Assembly: GCA_022826725.1 (NCBI GenBank)
Contig: JAJDUF010000020.1
Coordinates: forward strand, 87,178-151,177
Reading direction: 5' to 3'
Source of the DNA: Chloroflexota bacterium
Lineage (GTDB): Bacteria; Chloroflexota; UBA11872; UBA12225; JAJDUF01
Length of the DNA stretch: 64,000 bases
Part shown: piece by piece, positions 41,253-49,631 of the stretch
How positions within the stretch are numbered: position 1 is the first letter of the stretch
Layout of the letters: every line of letters starts with the position of its first letter
Position numbers and translations under genes: made by a program
Notes under the pieces: model-generated
Databases searched by the model: none
Seen by the model: only the letters and a program-made list of their open reading frames with translations
Told to the model about the DNA's origin: nothing

Positions 41253-43610
41253 TCACTCCGGGCCTTGATACAGGTTGCGGATAATGGGAACAATCATCGA
41301 GGCTAGACCATTAATGCTGCCATTGACAGCCTCGACAACATCCTCACCATTAGAAGAGGCGGTAGGCTTGTCTCCTCTCCGCTTGCGTGACTGCAATGCC
41401 GCAAGCCGTTTCGGGTGCTGCAGCATCCCAAGCGCCGCAAGTGCCAATCCCCACTTGAACCAGTGGACGACTATATCTTTTTCAGACTCCTTCGCGTTCT
41501 TGATCTCCCTGAGCAAGTAGGTGTTGTCGCGGTTGAGCCAGAAATCGTATCCATCCTCGCCATCTTGTATTACTCGCAGTGCGTCGTAGGGTGTGAATGC
41601 TGGTTCCCCCCTGTCCCACCCATCCCTATAAATTTCGTAGATGTTGGGAATTGCCAGCCGCTTGGGTGGGGGTTTGGGTGGCTTGGGTCCCGGGGGAGTC
41701 TTGCGCTCGGTTGGCGGCAGTACCTCAATCGTGAAATTCGACTCAAACCACCAACTACCTTTGGCATCTCGGTCCGGGTCGTTTACGTAGACGCTGACTT
41801 CGTGCTGCTCACCGGGTTTCGCATCACTCGGGGGTTTGAATCGCGCCGTGTAGGTACCGTTCCATAGCGAGCCAGATTCACGTATATCGTCGCTGGGGTC
41901 GACAATCATCTCACCAGGAGACTCAGAACGGTCGAAATAGTCGTTCTCAGCATCAGTCTCGAAATCTACCTTACAGGTTCTGTTTAACGGACAAGTTTTC
42001 TTCACGAGTTTCTTCGGATCGCCAGCAAGCCGAAAATAGGTCGGAAATCTTCTCCCTTTGAATTCAGATGGCTTAGGAGGTGGCAAAGTCGTGACAAGTC
42101 GGTCGCCAGGATCAAGGAGTTGTGCAAGACTCGGATCGGTTTTCAGAATGCGCTCTAGTGTCTGAACCACATCTTCCTGATCGTCGAGAGCCTTCTCGAT
42201 GCGCGCTGAACGCCTTGCAGCATTCAATTCCCGGAGACCAGGATGCTGTTTGAGGTCCCTTTGCAAAGTAGAAACGATCTCCTCGTAGACTTCATTCCGG
42301 CGCAGCCTGTCACGTGAGGCAAGGAACAAGTCTTCCCGTTCCCGCTTCTTCATCTGCGTACAATCAACCGATACAATGATGTGGTTACGCAGATACTCGA
42401 ATCCAAGCCGCCGAGCCACGAAGTCGGGCGACAGACTGCCATGTACCTGTCCGTTGATAGTGAAGAACACACCATGCGGTACTGTCTGAGGTTTCACATC
42501 CTTCGTGAAGACAGCCAGTTTGTACTGGAGAGGCCCAACCGAATCAAGATTCAGTTTTCCGGTTGCCGGGAATCCCGGCTCAACACGACGAGTCTTACCG
42601 GCAGTATCCTGAGCATCAACCATAGCCCAGACACCTGCAACAGTGGTACTGTACGTGTTGGCTCGATAGTCGCGCGTTTCGTCGATTCGGAACGGTAAAC
42701 ACGGTGAGTGCAGATGCTTCTCAATCTCGAACCGTGCTCCAATAGTGGCTGTATTCCTAGCTTTCCAGCGGTAGCTGTAGAGCTTGATGATAGTGCCATA
42801 TTCGATAGGTCCCACAAGCGGCTTCGGAGGAGTATTTTCCCGGGAAGCGCCCGGCAGAACGAGAACAGCCGATGCCCTGAAAGAAGGGACATGGCCGTCA
42901 GGAGCAAGATAGACATACATAGAGCTACGACGGTTATCATCTGGCGATGGTTCTTGGCGACGGACAAGCGTAAACCCCCACAGATCACGGGTATTGTCAC
43001 CGGCAGTCACAGGCGCCGCCGGATGCCGGCGGGAAGCGATAAGTTGGAAGTTCTCTCTACCGCAGAACTGCAATACACCGGTACCTCCGGCATTGAACTT
43101 GCCCTGCACAAAGGGGATTCGTAGCTTGTTGGATTTGGCGAGAGAAAGGAAGGTGGAAGGGAACGAGGCTGGAGTCTGACCTTCCCCGGTATCAACAATC
43201 AGGTAACTGGGGTCTTTCTTGGAGCCTTCGGCTACGAGATGGATGGCTTGCGCTAGCTTGGTCCGTTCGCGGCTGGTAAGGTCACTGACTCGACCATCTC
43301 GTACATTGAAGAACTGGTCTACGGCTGCCGCCATCGTATCTGGCGCATCAGTACTCTCTGGATCAATACCATCGGTGAAGCATTTCGCCATCAGCACGGC
43401 ATCAATGGAGTTGATGATCTTCTCCACTAACGCGCCCGAAGGGTTGTCCTGCTGGTTGGCAACGATGGAAAAGTTGTTTTCTAGTTCTATCCCTCCAAGC
43501 GGTTGCCATACATGTTCATTATCTAGTAAGCAGTACTCTTGAAGGATTTCGAGAACGGCTTGCTCGTTATCTGCCCGCAAGAGTTCGTTGAAGAGTCGCT
43601 CCCAGTTCAT
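41253..43610 (-). CDS. Large GHKL-type ATPase, unknown function, in operon with a DndB-like gene
   Basis: A 785-residue protein. The N-terminal ~200 residues carry the Bergerat (GHKL) ATP-binding motifs: an N box with Glu63, Asn67 and Asp70 (VEKIINSIDAVL), the G1 box IVDTGEGQTP (140-144) and the G2-like GKFNAGGTGVLQF (170-182), as in Hsp90, MutL and MORC ATPases. A transducer-like region follows. Residues ~510-640 look like beta-sandwich domains, then a Pro/Lys linker (PPGPKPPKPPPKR) and a C-terminal helical domain. It is not a sensor kinase, MutL or HtpG. AAGGAGG precedes the ATG. The DndB-like gene lies 55 bases upstream. Base composition is lower in GC than the flanks, suggesting transfer. 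A role in DNA-modification sensing or phage defence is inferred. Confidence 0.78.
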   Translation of the reverse strand: MNWERLFNELLRADNEQAVLEILQEYCLLDNEHVWQPLGGIELENNFSIVANQQDNPSGALVEKIINSIDAVLMAKCFTDGIDPESTDAPDTMAAAVDQFFNVRDGRVSDLTSRERTKLAQAIHLVAEGSKKDPSYLIVDTGEGQTPASFPSTFLSLAKSNKLRIPFVQGKFNAGGTGVLQFCGRENFQLIASRRHPAAPVTAGDNTRDLWGFTLVRRQEPSPDDNRRSSMYVYLAPDGHVPSFRASAVLVLPGASRENTPPKPLVGPIEYGTIIKLYSYRWKARNTATIGARFEIEKHLHSPCLPFRIDETRDYRANTYSTTVAGVWAMVDAQDTAGKTRRVEPGFPATGKLNLDSVGPLQYKLAVFTKDVKPQTVPHGVFFTINGQVHGSLSPDFVARRLGFEYLRNHIIVSVDCTQMKKREREDLFLASRDRLRRNEVYEEIVSTLQRDLKQHPGLRELNAARRSARIEKALDDQEDVVQTLERILKTDPSLAQLLDPGDRLVTTLPPPKPSEFKGRRFPTYFRLAGDPKKLVKKTCPLNRTCKVDFETDAENDYFDRSESPGEMIVDPSDDIRESGSLWNGTYTARFKPPSDAKPGEQHEVSVYVNDPDRDAKGSWWFESNFTIEVLPPTERKTPPGPKPPKPPPKRLAIPNIYEIYRDGWDRGEPAFTPYDALRVIQDGEDGYDFWLNRDNTYLLREIKNAKESEKDIVVHWFKWGLALAALGMLQHPKRLAALQSRKRRGDKPTASSNGEDVVEAVNGSINGLASMIVPIIRNLYQGPE

Positions 43611-43665
43611 GCCATACCTCCTTATACCTACAGATGGCTTGGTGCGGTGAGGTTGCTGTCCGCCG

Positions 43666-44823
43666 TCACGCGGACGTAAGTGGCTGCGGCAACTTCCAGT
43701 CAGGATCGCCGCTGGCCTGCTTGGCTTTCGTCAGGTCATCCACTTCCGTATCGCTCAACTGGAGGCCAACCCAGGCCTTAATGAGCGCGGCGGTTCGCCT
43801 GACGTTCTGGCTGCGATTGGCGAGTGTGCCGCCCATCGTAGCCACGCCTTCCCAATCTATGCCGATGTCCCAAGGAATCTGGCTGAACCCGCCATAGACA
43901 AGCCCTTCCCAGTCATCAGGGCGTTGGTCCAACGCCGCGCGGACAACACGCGCAATCGCTTGCTGACCGACGGAGTGCGCGAAGATGTAGCGAGTACGTA
44001 GCTCGTGTGCCGGGAGTTCACGCTTCCACACTTGGTCAATCTCAGGAGCTGCCTCCATGAGTGCGGGAAACACCACATCATCGTACACATGGACGATCTC
44101 GGCAGTCTTCTGATCCAAGTTCGCAGTATCAGAATCTTCTTTGCCGAGCAACACACCAACGCATTCGTACAACACGCCAAGAGTCACGATCTGAGGGCTA
44201 CGCCGGGATAGCGTGTTGGACTCCAGATTGACCCGCCGACGCAAGTAGCGTGATTTGTTCGCCACCGCCTTTGCCAAGCGCGCCTGGAAATCCCGGCTGG
44301 AGTACAGGATGTTGAGGGTTTTCGTTGGCTGTTTGGCGTAGCGGTTAAGATCGGCGAACAATCCCTGTGACCTAATCACAGACTTGTACGGGACGATAAT
44401 CACTGCGATTGACTCTGTACCGAGACGCGGCTCTTCTTTGAGCGCAAGTTCAATGGCCTTCAAACGATGCTGGCCATCAGTACACATTAACGTTTCGGTG
44501 CCATCAAGCCAAACTTGCCCGATGTCAGAGTTATCCTCAGCCTCCCGGAACGGAATCTCAGTTGCCCCGTCAACGCCGCGTAGCTCGACGGTGATGGCGC
44601 TAAAAAAATGGTCCTCATTGTTGAGGAGGTAGGGAGCCATCTCCCTACGGACACGGTTGAGGTTCAGACGGCGCTGTGTACGGAGTTCCGGCGTGACGGT
44701 CTCCCAGTCCTGCACCGCCTCGGCATATTGAACGATCCGATTGACCTCGCCAAGCCTCATCGTGGTGACGGCATACGACAGATCGCCCATTTTGCCTCGG
44801 AGGGCTGGGAACACTGATGGCAT
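43666..44823 (-). CDS. DndB-like DGQHR-domain protein
   Basis: A 385-residue protein related to DndB, the regulator linked to DNA phosphorothioate (Dnd) systems. The defining motif CTDGQHRLKAIE is at residues 114-125, and QGLFADLNRYAKQPTKTLNI matches a second conserved DndB block. DndB represses dnd genes by binding their promoter and influences modification density. The modification genes dndA, C, D, E and the restriction genes dndF, G, H are all absent from this window. Instead a GHKL ATPase gene follows. GAAGGAGG precedes the ATG, and a sigma70-like promoter overlapping an inverted repeat lies ~55-80 bases upstream, as expected for an autoregulated operon. Confidence 0.85.
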   Translation of the reverse strand: MPSVFPALRGKMGDLSYAVTTMRLGEVNRIVQYAEAVQDWETVTPELRTQRRLNLNRVRREMAPYLLNNEDHFFSAITVELRGVDGATEIPFREAEDNSDIGQVWLDGTETLMCTDGQHRLKAIELALKEEPRLGTESIAVIIVPYKSVIRSQGLFADLNRYAKQPTKTLNILYSSRDFQARLAKAVANKSRYLRRRVNLESNTLSRRSPQIVTLGVLYECVGVLLGKEDSDTANLDQKTAEIVHVYDDVVFPALMEAAPEIDQVWKRELPAHELRTRYIFAHSVGQQAIARVVRAALDQRPDDWEGLVYGGFSQIPWDIGIDWEGVATMGGTLANRSQNVRRTAALIKAWVGLQLSDTEVDDLTKAKQASGDPDWKLPQPLTSA

Positions 44824-44860
44824 GGATTCCTCCTTCGTCCTGCTCCAATGATCTTCAGAA

Positions 44861-44889
44861 CGGGGTATACTGAGATACTGTACACCCCG
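44861..44889. promoter_or_regulatory. Inverted repeat, putative operator of the DndB-like operon
   Basis: Arms CGGGGTATAC (44861-44870) and GTACACCCCG (44880-44889) are complementary at nine of ten positions across a nine-base spacer. The repeat covers the -10 box and likely start site of the promoter at 44877-44905, so a bound protein would block transcription. The DndB-like protein is the obvious candidate ligand. Confidence 0.6.
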
Positions 44890-44905
44890 ATTTTGGATTT
44901 GTCAA
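44877..44905 (-). promoter_or_regulatory. Sigma70-type promoter of the DndB-like/GHKL operon
   Basis: On the minus strand TTGACA (44905-44900) is followed after exactly 17 bases by TACAGT (44882-44877). The -35 is a perfect consensus and the -10 matches in four of six positions. The start codon is about 55 bases downstream. The region is AT-richer than surrounding DNA. Confidence 0.65.
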
Positions 44906-44967
44906 CCCCAATCTCCCGAATTTACCGCAATCTACTGGTGAAAAGGCGAGGTGTCCCTCGTGAGCAC

Positions 44968-45067
44968 CTCGATTCTCGCAGGCGCGGGAATGGCGGTTGA
45001 GACGGCGAGAACAACAGGCGGCAGACTCCCCCTCTCCAAATGTTGGAGAGGGGGCCGGGGGGTGAAG
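44968..45067 (+). repeat. Degenerate Rep-C followed by Rep-A palindrome
   Basis: A decayed Rep-C (CGATTCTCGCAGGCGCGGGA, 44969-44988) is followed by a Rep-A copy at 45027-45067 (arms CCCCCTCTCCAA and TTGGAGAGGGGG, then GCCGGGGGGTGAAG). They mark one border of the lower-GC DndB-like/GHKL islet. Confidence 0.65.
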
Positions 45068-45093
45068 CCAGGAGTGCGGGGGGAGACCGGTGG

Positions 45094-46203
45094 TTAGGGC
45101 TCAATCAGTATCCGCGCCACCTCGCCGCGTTGCGCGGCCCACTCGGCATCGGTGAAGGCGGTGTTGATCTGCTCCAGCGGATAGCGGCGCGAGACGAGCC
45201 GGTCGAGCGGATAGCGGTGTTGGGCGCCGGCCAGCCACGTGAGCGCCCGGGGGAGCACCCAGCGGTCGTAGGAGAGCACGCCGAGCAACTGCTTGGGCCG
45301 GCGCACGGCGTCGTGGGGAATGATGTCGGTGCTCACGTCCGGCACGATGTTGCCCATCATCAGGTAGCGCCCGCCGGGCCGCAGTAGCTCCAGCCCCTCC
45401 TGCATCACCCCCGGCACCCCGACGACCTCCACGCACACGTCCGCTCCCACGCCGCCGGTCAGCTCCCACACCGCCTCGACGCGCTCCTCTTTCGTCGTCT
45501 CCGCGACGTTGAGCGTCAGGTCGGCGCCGAAGTCGCGCGCCAGGTCCAGGCGCTGCGGAATGGCGTCAATCGAGACCACTTGCCCGGCGCCCATGTCCCG
45601 CGCGACGGCCGCCGTATAAAGGCCCAACCCGCCGGCCCCCTGCACCACGACCGTATCGCCGAGCCAAATACCGATGCGGTGCAGGCCGTAGATCACCTGC
45701 GAGAGCGCACAGTTCACCGGCGCCAGCAGGTCATCGGGGATGCCATCGGGCACCTTGAACACCCACTGTCCGGGATGGAGCAGCATGTACTCCGCATACG
45801 TGCCGAGGAAGTGCGGCGGATCGTCCGCGCGCACGTGCGCCTTGAACTGATAGCGGTTGGGACAGCCGGTCGTGCCACTCAAGCACAGCCAGCACTCGCC
45901 ACACGGAACAAAGTAGGAGTACGCTACCCGGTCGCCGACGGCCAGCGGGCGGCCGAGCGTATCGTGCTGCCGCCCTTTGCCGAGCGCCACCACGCGCCCG
46001 GTGCCCTCATGGCCGGGCACGCTCGGATAGGGCTGGAGCGGCGGCACCTCACCCCGCCAGATGTGCAGGTCGGAGCCGCACAGGCCGGCGACCGTCGTGC
46101 GAACCAAGATTTCGTCGGCTGCCAGTGCCGGTACCGGGTACTCGCGCAGTTCTATCGGCTGGTCCGCGCCGGTCGCTACCGCCGCCCGTCCCGTCGCTGT
46201 CAT
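45094..46203 (-). CDS. Zinc-dependent alcohol/polyol dehydrogenase (MDR family)
   Basis: A 369-residue medium-chain dehydrogenase. Catalytic zinc ligands are Cys42 (GLCGSD) with His65 and Glu66 (PGHEG). The structural zinc lobe is CGECWLCLSGTTGC (~101-114). The Rossmann motif GAGGLGLYTA binds NAD(P). The order matches sorbitol/threonine dehydrogenase relatives that oxidise secondary alcohols of polyols or sugar acids; the substrate is not known. AAGGAGG lies five bases before ATG 46203. Probably monocistronic; a Rep-A variant separates it from the cupin gene upstream. Confidence 0.9.
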   Translation of the reverse strand: MTATGRAAVATGADQPIELREYPVPALAADEILVRTTVAGLCGSDLHIWRGEVPPLQPYPSVPGHEGTGRVVALGKGRQHDTLGRPLAVGDRVAYSYFVPCGECWLCLSGTTGCPNRYQFKAHVRADDPPHFLGTYAEYMLLHPGQWVFKVPDGIPDDLLAPVNCALSQVIYGLHRIGIWLGDTVVVQGAGGLGLYTAAVARDMGAGQVVSIDAIPQRLDLARDFGADLTLNVAETTKEERVEAVWELTGGVGADVCVEVVGVPGVMQEGLELLRPGGRYLMMGNIVPDVSTDIIPHDAVRRPKQLLGVLSYDRWVLPRALTWLAGAQHRYPLDRLVSRRYPLEQINTAFTDAEWAAQRGEVARILIEP

Positions 46204-46253
46204 CCGCCCCTCCTTAAAAGTCCTACAGATCGGTGCCTACTCACCCAGCGCGG

Positions 46254-46291
46254 CCTCCCCTTCCCTGGCAGGGAAGGGGCCGGGGGATGGG
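46254..46291 (+). repeat. Rep-A variant (CCTTCCCTGGCAGG stem)
   Basis: CCCCTTCCCTGGCAGGGAAG with GGG completes a perfect hairpin, followed by the shared tail CCGGGGGATGGG. The same stem variant recurs at 59395. A motif resembling that at 2331 (GAAAAGCCTACTCTTGTCAG) follows at ~46312. Confidence 0.65.
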
Positions 46292-46356
46292 TCTACCCCG
46301 CCGCTGGCTGAAAAGCCTACTCTTGTCAGAGAGCTAGGGTAGGGGCCGGTTGTCCG

Positions 46357-46755
46357 CTACTCCTGGCCCGGCGTGCCCTCGTAAGTGACCATCTGCCGCG
46401 CCGGGTCGGAATAGATGATGACCATGCGAGCCGTTGTCGCGCCCACGTTGCGCGCGTCGTGCTGCGCGCCGGCCGGCACCCGGATCGCCTGCCCCGGCTG
46501 CATTCGATAGACCACGCCCTCCAGACTGTGGTCCAGCTCTCCCTCGATCAGGTAGAGCAGCTCCTCACAGTTGGGATGGGCGTGGAGCGGGTTCTTCTGC
46601 CCTGGCTCGATCTCGACGTAGCCCAGCGTCTGCTCCGCGCCCGGCGCCAACTCGCCATTGAACAGCCATTCGATGGCGCCCCAAGAAAACTCGGCCAGTT
46701 GCCCCGATCCTCTGCTCGCCAGAATACCCGCTGCGGGTTGGTCAACTGCTACCAT
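46357..46755 (-). CDS. Small cupin-domain protein
   Basis: A 132-residue single-domain cupin. Motif 1 is seen in NPLHAHPNCEELLYLIEGEL (two His and a Glu as metal ligands) and motif 2 in PAGAQHDARN with the last His. Such proteins bind a divalent metal and act as isomerases, dioxygenases or sensors; this one cannot be assigned. GGAAGGAG lies ~8 bases before the ATG at 46755. Confidence 0.85.
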   Translation of the reverse strand: MVAVDQPAAGILASRGSGQLAEFSWGAIEWLFNGELAPGAEQTLGYVEIEPGQKNPLHAHPNCEELLYLIEGELDHSLEGVVYRMQPGQAIRVPAGAQHDARNVGATTARMVIIYSDPARQMVTYEGTPGQE

Positions 46756-46919
46756 AGGCTGGTCTCCTTCCTCGCTCCGACGATGGTTCGTGTTCCCCGC
46801 ACCGCTGCCCGCATTCTACCCGATGGTACTGCAACCACCTGACACGGATAGGTGTTCCGGCAGGAGGCCCGAGGAGCCGGGCAGAACTTCCCTTGACACT
46901 AGCATGAGAGGCTGTGACG

Positions 46920-47414
46920 ATGGCCGTTCTTGACGAATTGCTCGCCGCCAACGAGTGCTACGCCGCCGGCTTCACCAAAGGAGACCTGCCCGCGCCGCCA
47001 GGCCGGCAGGTGAGCGTGCTCACGTGCATGGATGCCCGGCTGGACCCGGCGAAGTTCCTGGGGCTGGAAGAAGGCGACGCACATGTCATCCGCAATGCCG
47101 GCGGGCGCGCCAGCGAGGATGCCATCCGCTCGCTGACCATCTCCCACAAGCTGCTCGGCACACGCGAGTTCGTGGTGATCCACCACACCGACTGCGGGAT
47201 GGAGACGTTCACCAATGAGCAGCTCCGCGAGCAGTTGGGCCGCGACCTCGGCGCCGACGCCTCGACCGTCGAGTTTCTGCCCTTCACCGATCTGGACGAG
47301 AGTGTGCGGCAGGACGTGGAGACGATCCGGTCGTCGCCGCTCATTCCGCAGGACATTCCGGTGAGCGGGTACGTCTACGACGTGCATACCGGCCGTCTCC
47401 GCGCGGTGTGCTGA
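46920..47414 (+). CDS. Beta-class carbonic anhydrase
   Basis: A 164-residue protein of the beta carbonic anhydrase family, which interconverts CO2 and bicarbonate. The zinc ligands are Cys36 (TCMDARLDP), His89 and Cys92 (IHHTDCGM); Asp38 and Arg40 form the conserved dyad. [15 protein letters not shown] is the usual second block. Length fits the short bacterial subclass typical of Actinobacteria and Chloroflexota. The ATG at 46920 is preferred over the GTG at 46914; GAGAGG lies eight bases upstream. Confidence 0.9.
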   Translation: MAVLDELLAANECYAAGFTKGDLPAPPGRQVSVLTCMDARLDPAKFLGLEEGDAHVIRNAGGRASEDAIRSLTISHKLLGTREFVVIHHTDCGMETFTNEQLREQLGRDLGADASTVEFLPFTDLDESVRQDVETIRSSPLIPQDIPVSGYVYDVHTGRLRAVC

Positions 47415-47430
47415 CGCCGGTCGCGACCAT

Positions 47431-47467
47431 GCCTCTCTTCTCCCCACAGGGAAGAGGCCGGGGGTTA
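47431..47467 (+). repeat. Rep-A-type degenerate hairpin
   Basis: CCTCTCTTCTCCCCACAGGG then AAGAGGCCGGGGGTTATG. This is a decayed stem with the recognisable GGCCGGGGGT tail, just after the carbonic anhydrase stop. Confidence 0.45.
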
Positions 47468-47563
47468 TGTCCAATACCGCCCCCGCTCCGCAGGGAAGGG
47501 TCTACAGCGTGCTGCGCCCCCAACGATGTGGGCCGGCACTTTCCCCTTCCTTGCCTCCAATGG

Positions 47564-47608
47564 ACTCCCCCTCTCTACATGGTGGAGAGGGGGCCGGGGG
47601 GTGAGGCC
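47564..47608 (+). repeat. Rep-A palindrome
   Basis: Arms CCCCCTCTCTACA and TGGTGGAGAGGGGG, followed by the tail GCCGGGGGGTGAGG. It lies between the convergent carbonic anhydrase and YdeI-like genes and is a terminator candidate. Confidence 0.8.
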
Positions 47609-47611
47609 ATA

Positions 47612-48175
47612 CTACTGCACCATCCCAAAACGCTTATTCTGCGCCGTCATCTTCAGAAAATACCGCAACCGCTGCTCGAAAATCTCCGGCCGTGCCCGCG
47701 CCCCCTCGATGAACGCAATACGGATTCTCTTGTAGGAGTCGGGAAATCCCTGGAAGTTCCGCCACGTCGCCCGGTCTCGCTTGAGCGCCTGCTCGATGTC
47801 CGGGGCAATCTCCGGTTCCGCTGGCTGCTCATCCGGATCGAAGACGTGCTTGATGGCGGCCAGCCCGGCGGCGGTCATCTTCCCCTGCTCCAAGAGACGA
47901 TACACCCGCTCCCGGTTCATCGCCGACAGGTTGCTCTTGGGCTTCCGGGGCGTAAACCGCTGGGTGTATTTCTTGTCGTCTATGCCCTTGACGATGCTGT
48001 CTATCCAGCCGTAGCACAGCGCCTCGTCAACGGCGTCGTTATACGGTATGCGCGGCCTTCCGGACCCTTTCTTGTAGTAGATCAGCCATATTTCCTTTTC
48101 CTTGTTGTGGTGCGCGGCCAGCCACGCCCGCCATTGCTCTCTGTCGGCGACGTAGAGCGTCTTCCCAATCTCCAT
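47612..48175 (-). CDS. YdeI/OmpD-associated family protein
   Basis: A 187-residue protein of the YdeI (OmpD-associated, 'bacteriocin-protection') family. Typical blocks are EIWLIYYKKGSGRPRIPYND, AVDEALCYGWIDSIVKGIDD, YTQRFTPRKPKSNLSAMNRE and the C-terminal FQGFPDSYKRIRIAFIEGAR. The family is widespread; a link to polymyxin or bacteriocin tolerance has been reported for some members, but the biochemical role is unknown. The N-terminal LYVADREQWRAWLAAHH is also characteristic. No operon partner. Confidence 0.85.
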   Translation of the reverse strand: MEIGKTLYVADREQWRAWLAAHHNKEKEIWLIYYKKGSGRPRIPYNDAVDEALCYGWIDSIVKGIDDKKYTQRFTPRKPKSNLSAMNRERVYRLLEQGKMTAAGLAAIKHVFDPDEQPAEPEIAPDIEQALKRDRATWRNFQGFPDSYKRIRIAFIEGARARPEIFEQRLRYFLKMTAQNKRFGMVQ

Positions 48176-48289
48176 CGGTCAAGCCCTCTATCCGCGTAAA
48201 CCCCGGCCGACAGGTTCCGTGCCCCACAATCCCCGGCGCGAGCGCCCACAGCAGCCTACCAGTCAGCCGCCGCAAGCGACCGGCCCGCG

Positions 48290-49531
48290 CTACGCCAGCA
48301 CCCGGCGCAAGGGCGCGGACAGCGGCACGCCGGTCAGCACGACCACCGCCAGCAGCGCAAACGCCGTCGTCAAGCCCAGCAGGTCGGCTGCCACGCCGAA
48401 GATCGCCGGCGCCAGCGCCGATGCAGCCAGGACGACCGTGTAGAAGAGACCGTAGCCACGCGCGCGCCGCGCCGGCTCGACCATCCCCGCCGTCGCCGCG
48501 TAGAGCACGGACGAGGTGCCGTTCAACGCAAAGCCGAACACAAGCGCCAGCGGCACCAGCACCGGCCCGGAGAGCACGATGAACAGAACCATCGCCGCGG
48601 CCGTCATTGCTTCCGTCACCCAGACCAAGCGCACGGAGCCGATGCGATCAACTAACCACCCACAGAGGAGCTTGCCCACCGCCCCGCCCGCGAAAATCAG
48701 CGCGAACAGACCACTGATGGCGGCGGCGTCCAACCCATGAGCCGTGAGAATGAAGGGGAGCAGCGCCAGCCCGGCGCCCCGCCCCACGCCGTCTACCATG
48801 CCGACGGCCGCGAGCAGTGCAAACGACCGCGGCTGCGCGATCCCCCAGCCCGCACGTGCCCGCCCGGCCCGCGGTTGCTCCGCCCGGCGAGTGGGCAGTT
48901 GGGTAACGGCCCGCGTCACCTGTGTCCGCCCCACCAGCGTCGCCAGCGAGCAGAGCAACCCGACCGCCGCCAGGGCGCCGAGCGCCGCCCGCCAGCCGTA
49001 AGCAACGCCGAGAATGCCGGCCAAGGCCGGGCCGGCAAGCTTCCCGAGGTCCCCGGCGAAGTTGAGCGTGCCGATGGCCGAGCCGCGTCCGCTCCGTTCG
49101 TAGGCCCGCGAGACCAGCCCGGTCGCCAGGGGATGCTGCGGGCCACCGCCAATACCCCCGACCACCGCTGCGCCGAGTAGGGCCAGGTATGTTGGCGCCA
49201 GGGCCATCGCCACCAACCCACCGGCCATCCAAGCGTTGCCGCCGACCAACAGCCCCAGCTCCGCGCCGACCGCCAGACGCTCCGCCAGCAGCCCCATCGG
49301 TAGCTGAAACAGGCTGGCTACGCCGGAAAAGGCGGCCTTGAGCAGCCCAATCTGCCCATAACTCAGTTGTAAGTCGGCGGCGATGAGCGGCAGCAGGGGA
49401 TAGACAATAGCGATGTAGGCGTCGTTGACGACGTGCAGCACCGAAGTCGTGGTCAGCGTGGTCAGCGCCGGCGACCAGCGCCGGGTGAGCGCGACCAGCC
49501 GCGGCGGGCGTAGCCTCTCCTCCAACACCAA
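48290..49531 (-). CDS. MFS transporter, fosmidomycin-resistance-like
   Basis: A ~413-residue permease with 12 hydrophobic segments. LHVVNDAYIAIVYPLLPLIA and LSYGQIGLLKAAFSGVASLF recall the Fsr (fosmidomycin resistance) group of exporters. Motif A in the second half is seen as LLCGWLVDRIGSVRLVW. It probably exports a small drug-like molecule by proton antiport. The first codon at 49531 is TTG without a clear ribosome binding site, so the true start may differ by a few residues. It follows the O-methyltransferase gene on the same strand after 100 bases, with a Rep-A-type hairpin between. Confidence 0.82.
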   Translation of the reverse strand: MVLEERLRPPRLVALTRRWSPALTTLTTTSVLHVVNDAYIAIVYPLLPLIAADLQLSYGQIGLLKAAFSGVASLFQLPMGLLAERLAVGAELGLLVGGNAWMAGGLVAMALAPTYLALLGAAVVGGIGGGPQHPLATGLVSRAYERSGRGSAIGTLNFAGDLGKLAGPALAGILGVAYGWRAALGALAAVGLLCSLATLVGRTQVTRAVTQLPTRRAEQPRAGRARAGWGIAQPRSFALLAAVGMVDGVGRGAGLALLPFILTAHGLDAAAISGLFALIFAGGAVGKLLCGWLVDRIGSVRLVWVTEAMTAAAMVLFIVLSGPVLVPLALVFGFALNGTSSVLYAATAGMVEPARRARGYGLFYTVVLAASALAPAIFGVAADLLGLTTAFALLAVVVLTGVPLSAPLRRVLA

Positions 49532-49561
49532 TCCCTGCCTCTACCGCAATGCCCATCCATG

Positions 49562-49600
49562 CCTCATCTCCCCGTGGGAGAGGGCCGGGGTGAGGGCAGT
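49562..49600 (+). repeat. Short Rep-A-type hairpin
   Basis: CTCATCTCCCCGTGGGAGAG followed by the tail GGCCGGGGTGAGGGC. It has a shortened stem with the conserved tail and separates two minus-strand genes. Confidence 0.6.
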
Positions 49601-49631
49601 CACCGCCCCCCCTCAATTTCAGCATCACAAC

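Noticed and set aside
41253..44823. A complete Dnd phosphorothioation system
   Set aside because: Only a DndB-like gene is present. No cysteine desulphurase, DndC-, DndD- or DndE-like gene is found nearby, so a full Dnd locus is not supported.
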